In this document: positions 60,527-64,000 of the stretch, one piece after another
Numbering within the stretch: position 1 is the stretch's first letter
How the letters are laid out: each line of letters starts with the position of its first letter
DNA from: Chondrus crispus
Taxonomy: Eukaryota; Rhodophyta; Florideophyceae; Gigartinales; Gigartinaceae
Length of the DNA stretch: 64,000 nt
Assembly: GCF_000350225.1 (NCBI RefSeq)
Contig: NW_005179310.1
Coordinates: forward strand, 372,001-436,000
Reading direction: 5' to 3'
Notes under the pieces: generated by a model
Database searches by the model: none
What the model saw: the letters and a program-made list of their open reading frames with translations, nothing else
Told to the model about the DNA's origin: nothing
Position numbers and translations under genes: made by a program

Positions 60527-63190
60527 TTACCAGAGGGAGCTGTCAAAGGGCGCCGACGAACGGGAAGCACGCCCCGTCGGAGGACAATAGCTGGGGTGCG
60601 AAGGCACGTCCGCCTCCGTCTCGTGAAGCGGTGGAAGGGCGACTACGCCATGCGTTGTCCACCCGCGAGCTGGGTTAACCGAAGTCGCGGGTTCGTCGGC
60701 CATCGAAGAGATGAGCTCGCGACTCTGGTAAGGGTCTCGAAGACCCTGGCGTGGCACAGGGCCAGGAAGGCTCACGGCCGACGGGGCGACGCGTTCGGCC
60801 CTGAGGGCGTCCCGCTCGCCGCGGTATCTATCGCGATCGGACGCCGCGCGCCGGAGACCACTCGCCTGTAGGGAGGACGACTCTCGTAGAACCTTCAGCT
60901 CATCCTGGGAGCCGCGGAGCTGCTCCGCGAGGGAGTCACGCTCTGCGCCAAACGCCTGTCGTTCCGCCCCGAGACGGCGCGCTTCACTGCTACGTTCGAC
61001 ATACCAGCTCGTGAGGGTACGGAGTAGTCCCTCTACAGTCCAAGCCCTATCGACCAGACTCCCTAGGGCGCGAGACAACCTGGGGATTGCGGTGAGCTCG
61101 TCGCGAGCTAGGTCAAGGGTCAACGCGGTGTTCCGTTGGGCACCGAGGCAACCGACGGAGCCAAGAGAAGGCAGAGGGGGCAACGGGGACCCCGACGCAG
61201 TATCGTGACCCGCCTTGGGAAGCACCGACGGCACGCTCACCCTGGCCAACGCGATTGCGGGAAGCTCGCCGTCCAGGTCACGATACCGCTTCCGACGCGC
61301 CTCGCGCGCCGTAGACCCGACGCCTCCCTTGCCTCGGGACGGGCCTGAGGTGGGGACGCTTGGACGGGCCACGAAGGAGTCGCTCCGATGGTCATACGCG
61401 AGAAAGAGGCTCCGAGTCCCTGTCGTGTAGTCCGTCCAAGAACGACGATTACGTTCGGGCACCGCACCGGCGCGGTGCATCAGGTCTAGTACAGAGGAGT
61501 ACGACCAGGCCACACACGGTGAGCCACGCTCGAGAGGATGCATGGCGACGTCCGGAAGGGATAGCGCCACTCGCCCAAGGAAGGAGAGTACCCCCACGGG
61601 TGGCACGAAAGCACGCCCGTGGAGAGAGACCTCATTCATGAAGGCGTTACCGAGACACCACGCCCATTCTCGCTCTACGTTGTACGCGAGGTAATCGAAA
61701 ACCGGGTGCTTCGGGTCACCGCAGGCGAAGCCGAAGTGCTTCAAGACGTAGGGGAGTAACGGGTGAACTCCCAACGAGGGGAGCGACTCCCCTACGACCA
61801 GCGGAAGCTCAGGGAAATCGCTTCTCGACAAGCCCGGGGAGAACGAGGCGGACGGGAACACGCGCCCGTCCTCTTCCCCGCGGTGCCGGTAAGTCGCCCA
61901 ATCGTTGGGCGCCAGGGCAATGTGGTGAATCCGCATGAGGGAACATGCGGACTTCTGGAGGGCCGCTCGCGCCTTAGAGCAAGTGCGCGGACGGGGGCCG
62001 ACGTAGAGCCCGGTGACCTCCGGAAGAATGAAGCGAGGGGGATCACGGGGGCCCCGGTGGAAGAGGTACGCCGACATCTGGTCGACATACTCGACCTCTT
62101 CCACGCAAAAAGCGAAAGTCCTATCGCTAGGAATCTCGTCGGGTAGTTGGTAAGGAGCGCCACCGCCCTCGGCGAGGAGGCGACCCAGCGCCAAGGAGGC
62201 CTCTTCGGTCAGCCCTCCTTCGTATATGGACCGAATTCGTAGAAGGTCAGGACGTAGGGACTCCCTTGACAGCAGCTCGCCCACTGTGACGCTCGCCCGC
62301 GCATGGCGTCGCCACGCGTATGTCAAGCGACCGAGCGGTAGCGGGATTGACCGCTCCAAGGGCACCCCCAGCCACCTCGTGGAGGTGTTGGACGCCTCCC
62401 TCTCTCCGCCCTCGTCGAGGCGGGGGGCAGCGCGCGGCGCACCGGGATGCCGGCAGCTGCCAAAGGTCCCATGCGAGCCCTCCCCGGGGTCGTACGGGCC
62501 ACCGCGGGGCCCCGTCATGAGGTCTCCACCGGATGGGCCGACCGCGTCGTCAACACGCTCAGATCGAAGCGGCACCGAGGCCCCAGTCACCGGACGAGCA
62601 TCTGGCATCGGGATGATGGAAGGCGGGGGGCATAACTCGTCGGACACGGTAGAGGCGCGACCCCCCCGGGACTTCCGGAAAGGACGCGGAGGCCACCATG
62701 GCGGGGGAGCCGACGAATCGGCACCGGCGGAAGGTAGCTCGGATGCACCTCCCTTCTCGGCGGAGGTGGGGTCCTCAGTGGTCAAGGGGCAGACAACCGG
62801 CGTGCTCGATTCACTGCCAGGCGGGGCAGAGGGAGCGAGGGACCGCCCCGAGAAGGGATGAGGGACGACATAGGGAGACACGGGACGCGCGAACCGAGTA
62901 CGCGACCGACAGAGGTGACGAGCCCGTGAGGAAGGACGGGAGAGGGAGCCGACCGAGCTGAGGCCGGATGAACGAGGGCGGACTCCCACGACGGGGGTAG
63001 TAGGGTGATGACGAGAACCAGCCCGGAGGGCACACGCAGGATCGCGCGCCGGAAAGGGGGCAGGGGTGACGGAGTGACGACGAATTCGTCGTCCCCAGAA
63101 GGGGAGGAGGAATGACCTGCGCGCGCGTAGGGAGGTGCGAGACGGAACACGGAGGATAGCGAGCAGGGAGCAGAGTCGACAGTGTAGCAT
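60527..63190 (-). CDS. Large antisense ORF (up to 949 codons) next to LTR C, function unknown
   Basis: The frame is open from 63376 inside the LTR to 60527. 63190 is the first ATG overlapping the LTR edge, but the real start may be further in. The first ~280 residues are proline-, serine- and arginine-rich. Residues about 330-640 look globular, with LTYAWRRHARASVTVGELL, ALGRLLAEGGGAPYQLPDEI, LPYVLKHFGFACGDPKHPVF and REWAWCLGNAFMNE. The last 200 contain a strong coiled coil (RRLGAERQAFGAERDSLAEQ onward). Globular block followed by coiled coil recalls the gag-like proteins of some plant gypsy relatives, but I recognise no family. The DNA is hairpin-dense like the gypsy copies, for example AGGGTCT with AGACCCT (60731-60747), so it probably belongs to that retroelement lineage. 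Confidence 0.5.
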   Translation of the reverse strand: MLHCRLCSLLAILRVPSRTSLRARRSFLLPFWGRRIRRHSVTPAPFPARDPACALRAGSRHHPTTPVVGVRPRSSGLSSVGSLSRPSSRARHLCRSRTRFARPVSPYVVPHPFSGRSLAPSAPPGSESSTPVVCPLTTEDPTSAEKGGASELPSAGADSSAPPPWWPPRPFRKSRGGRASTVSDELCPPPSIIPMPDARPVTGASVPLRSERVDDAVGPSGGDLMTGPRGGPYDPGEGSHGTFGSCRHPGAPRAAPRLDEGGEREASNTSTRWLGVPLERSIPLPLGRLTYAWRRHARASVTVGELLSRESLRPDLLRIRSIYEGGLTEEASLALGRLLAEGGGAPYQLPDEIPSDRTFAFCVEEVEYVDQMSAYLFHRGPRDPPRFILPEVTGLYVGPRPRTCSKARAALQKSACSLMRIHHIALAPNDWATYRHRGEEDGRVFPSASFSPGLSRSDFPELPLVVGESLPSLGVHPLLPYVLKHFGFACGDPKHPVFDYLAYNVEREWAWCLGNAFMNEVSLHGRAFVPPVGVLSFLGRVALSLPDVAMHPLERGSPCVAWSYSSVLDLMHRAGAVPERNRRSWTDYTTGTRSLFLAYDHRSDSFVARPSVPTSGPSRGKGGVGSTAREARRKRYRDLDGELPAIALARVSVPSVLPKAGHDTASGSPLPPLPSLGSVGCLGAQRNTALTLDLARDELTAIPRLSRALGSLVDRAWTVEGLLRTLTSWYVERSSEARRLGAERQAFGAERDSLAEQLRGSQDELKVLRESSSLQASGLRRAASDRDRYRGERDALRAERVAPSAVSLPGPVPRQGLRDPYQSRELISSMADEPATSVNPARGWTTHGVVALPPLHETEADVPSHPSYCPPTGRASRSSAPFDSSLW

Positions 63191-63883
63191 AAACACCCCC
63201 AGACGACTGGAGGTGTATGCGCAGTTCGACCTGTAGACCCCGGTTCGGAGAAGGGGTGAAGCGGGCCAACCAGCTACGGAACCGGGCTCGGGCCCGGGTA
63301 GCGGTGGTAGAGCGGGAGCGAGCAGGGACGCGCGCACGCACGAGCGGATCGACGCCTCGACGCCCCGGAGCAGCACTGGGTGACGTACCAGTGCTGACGG
63401 GCGGAGGCGGTTCCGTGCTCGCTCGCGTGCTGCGCGTCCACTCCGGCTCGGCTCCGACTAAACGCGCGCGGAGAGCGAAGGCGACGTTTAGAATAAGCTG
63501 GGTGGACTGACCTTGGCGGTCGGTTGAGGACAAGCCCGTGCTTGTCCCCTTCCGCCGCCGTCGGTCCGCTCCATATTTAATATACAAAACACTCTATCAT
63601 AACACTACAGTACCGTGGTACTGTAGTGGGCTACTGTAGTGCAGGTCGGCCTGCACTGTAATACTGTCAGCTATGTCGAGGCTGACAGTACACGTATCAC
63701 TCGTGGTGCGTGCGCGCTTCGTTCGCGCGCTGTACACGTGTGCACGTGTATGCGCAAGTCCCTTGTCCCCGTGGTGTACACGTGGACACGCGCGGTGGTA
63801 CTGCAGAGCTCGACGCTCTACAGTAGCTGATCTAGTTCTTGATCTAATCTAATTTAAACCCCCAGGGGGGGGGTTATACTACA
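63183..63883 (-). repeat. LTR C, diverged member of the gypsy A/B LTR family
   Basis: In sense it starts TGTAGTATAACC and ends GTTTATGCTACA. It aligns along its length with LTRs A and B at perhaps 75-80 percent. The TATA-like block TATTAAATATGG (minus strand, about 63571-63583) is kept. The sequence to its right in the window (63884-64000) resembles the internal 3' end of A, including the polypurine tract, so on the minus strand this is a 3' LTR of an element lying mainly outside the window, or a shared LTR of a tandem pair. Confidence 0.85.
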
Positions 63884-64000
63884 CCGCCCCCCCCTCAAGG
63901 CTGAACGTCCGCGGTCAGTGCTCTCGGGCTTGTAGAGGCGACCATGTTGGATCCCCCCCTTGCAGTCCTAGACTTGACCAGGATTCCACCTGACCCGTCC
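63884..64000 (-). mobile_element. Internal 3' end of gypsy C
   Basis: On the minus strand it reads CGCGGACGTTC, then CCTTGAGGGGGGGGGCGG directly before the LTR; gypsy A has CGCGGACGTTC and CTTGAGGGGGGGGCCG at the same place (37278-37306). No coding sequence is visible in these 117 bases. Confidence 0.7.

Overview
This is TE-on-TE eukaryotic DNA. I found no convincing host gene, tRNA or rRNA gene, or bacterial-type operon. Long intronless transposon ORFs, LTR chromoviruses, a CACTA-type DNA transposon, a Harbinger transposase and copia elements primed by initiator-tRNA fragments point to a TE-rich protist or alga. A multicellular red alga is my best guess, at low confidence, because nothing here is taxonomically decisive.

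Layout, left to right. 1-2844: truncated Ty3/gypsy copy D, minus strand, running off the left edge. 2845-10722: nearly whole young Ty1/copia element E, minus strand, with ~1.26 kb LTRs and an extra zinc-finger ORF in its leader. 10723-14401: broken gypsy G, plus strand. 14402-39827: a CACTA/EnSpm-like transposon with 13-bp termini beginning CACAGG and a GT flank on both sides. It carries a tnp2-type transposase gene, two overlapping ORFs of unknown function, a convergent Tudor-like ORF, smaller nested elements and tandem repeats. Inside it, at 25510-37976, lies whole-looking gypsy A with near-identical LTRs and a perfect 5-bp target duplication. 39828-43548: gypsy G resumes (3' non-coding part and 3' LTR). 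43567-46107: broken copia F and an inverted copia LTR fragment. 46084-46914: truncated Harbinger transposase. 47480-49486: an unclassified DNA element whose 602-aa protein joins a YqaJ-like nuclease pattern to a piggyBac-type zinc module. 49487-about 60.5 kb: gypsy B, plus strand. 60527-63190: a 949-codon minus-strand ORF beside a related LTR (63183-63883). The internal 3' end of that LTR's element runs off the right edge.

The nesting gives an order of events. G came first, the CACTA element entered G, and gypsy A then entered the CACTA element a short way upstream of its transposase gene. Gypsy B sits in the same head-to-head position, 10 bp upstream of the 602-aa gene.

The strongest unexplained signal is structural. 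Gypsy family A/B/C/D is packed, from LTR through gag and pol into the 3' tail, with short perfect inverted repeats (5-12 bp stems, loops of about 3-15 nt usually containing CG). The copia and CACTA DNA beside it looks much poorer in them. Several stems are kept between diverged copies by paired substitutions, and one places the pol start codon exactly in a hairpin loop. I read this as genome-wide ordered RNA (or cruciform DNA) structure in an LTR retrotransposon.
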